Shown here in pieces: positions 63,918 to 64,000 of a stretch of 64,000 nucleotides of DNA. The notes beneath the pieces are model-generated. The model had not been told where the DNA came from and ran no database searches. It saw nothing but the letters and a program-made list of their open reading frames with translations. The translations under genes and the position numbers were made by a program. The stretch comes from Ornithobacterium rhinotracheale. GTDB taxonomy: Bacteria > Bacteroidota > Bacteroidia > Flavobacteriales > Weeksellaceae. The stretch's first letter is position 1, and each line of letters begins with the position of its first letter. The stretch covers positions 1,193,001 to 1,257,000 of the forward strand of contig NZ_CP035107.1 of assembly GCF_004088395.1 (NCBI RefSeq). The letters run 5' to 3'.

Positions 63918-63953
63918 AAAAAGCGTTTTTCTCATAGAAAAACGCTTTTTTAG
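63918..63953. terminator. Bidirectional terminator
   Basis: 15-bp perfect stem AAAAAGCGTTTTTCT / AGAAAAACGCTTTTT with a 3-base loop, between the convergent lipoprotein gene and the partial gene that enters from the right edge. Confidence 0.9.
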
Positions 63954-64000
63954 TATATTTTCTTCTCGGTTAAATATTTCCAATAGCGTTTGGGCATATT
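63950..64000 (-). CDS. C-terminal tail of a DUF4130-like protein (partial)
   Basis: The last 16 codons read NMPKRYWKYLTEKKIY and a stop at 63950. The MPKRYWKYLTE string resembles the C-terminus of the DUF4130/TIGR03915 family, proposed DNA-metabolism proteins that accompany a radical SAM partner. The rest of the gene lies beyond the window edge, so the call is tentative. Confidence 0.45.
   Translation of the reverse strand, partial: NMPKRYWKYLTEKKIY

Overview
The window is a stretch of chromosome from a low-GC member of the Bacteroidota, most likely class Flavobacteriia (Weeksellaceae or an Ornithobacterium/Riemerella-like relative; the genus is an inference). Supporting signs are a SusC/SusD pair, flavobacterial-type SecA and LepB, a MutS2 without a Smr domain, an asparagine-rich Rho, -7 promoter boxes of the form TAnnTTTG, lipoproteins with short SxxSC-type lipoboxes, and IS982-family insertion sequences. 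Most of the window is core housekeeping sequence with short accessory interruptions.

Layout. 1-1.7 kb: 3' part of rho, with its terminator and a 46-bp perfect palindrome. 1.8-5.5 kb (minus): a compact run of a two-DTG aspartyl protease, an unknown 182-aa protein, two consecutive ADP-ribosylglycohydrolases and two tiny membrane proteins; this is the least ordinary gene cluster here. 5.6-10.9 kb (minus): SusD, SusC and a small membrane protein. 11-16.3 kb (plus): parA-parB-DUF5683-dapB-unknown membrane protein-lepB. 16.4-17.4 kb: an intact IS982-family element. 17.5-27.6 kb: mutS2, a PorT-like barrel, a decayed GNAT gene, lon, secA and a DUF2795 gene. 27.8-30.6 kb: a nitronate-monooxygenase-like gene and aspS. 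30.7-33.3 kb: an accessory patch with a short inverted-repeat element, an NlpC/P60 lipoprotein, remnants of an IS4-type transposase, phased AAAAACAC repeats, an Rpn-type nuclease and tRNA-Ser(UGA) with several hairpins. 33.4-46.6 kb (mostly minus): lysA, an acyl-CoA synthetase, bioF-like gene and ATP-grasp gene, HU, fmt, recQ, a split ThrE-type exporter, a BadF-type sugar kinase and a frameshifted ROK kinase. 46.7-57 kb: a nitroreductase, an M49-like metallopeptidase, lnt, an ECF sigma/membrane protein/outer-membrane protein operon, an esterase, an MFS transporter and ybaB. 57-64 kb: obg-DUF721-recF (minus), a second intact IS982-family element with an 8-bp target duplication, a YfcE-like phosphodiesterase, truA-ABC exporter, a small lipoprotein and the tail of a DUF4130-like gene.

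How the genes work together. parAB serves chromosome segregation. dapB and lysA belong to the diaminopimelate/lysine pathway. lepB, secA, lnt and the PorT-like protein serve protein export and envelope lipoprotein maturation. recF, recQ, mutS2 and HU act in DNA maintenance. The ROK and BadF kinases probably phosphorylated related sugars, and the ROK gene now carries a one-base deletion. The SusCD pair has no neighbouring glycosidase, so its substrate cannot be read from context. No CRISPR array, prophage or rRNA operon is visible. All statements come from reading the sequence by eye; no database search was run.
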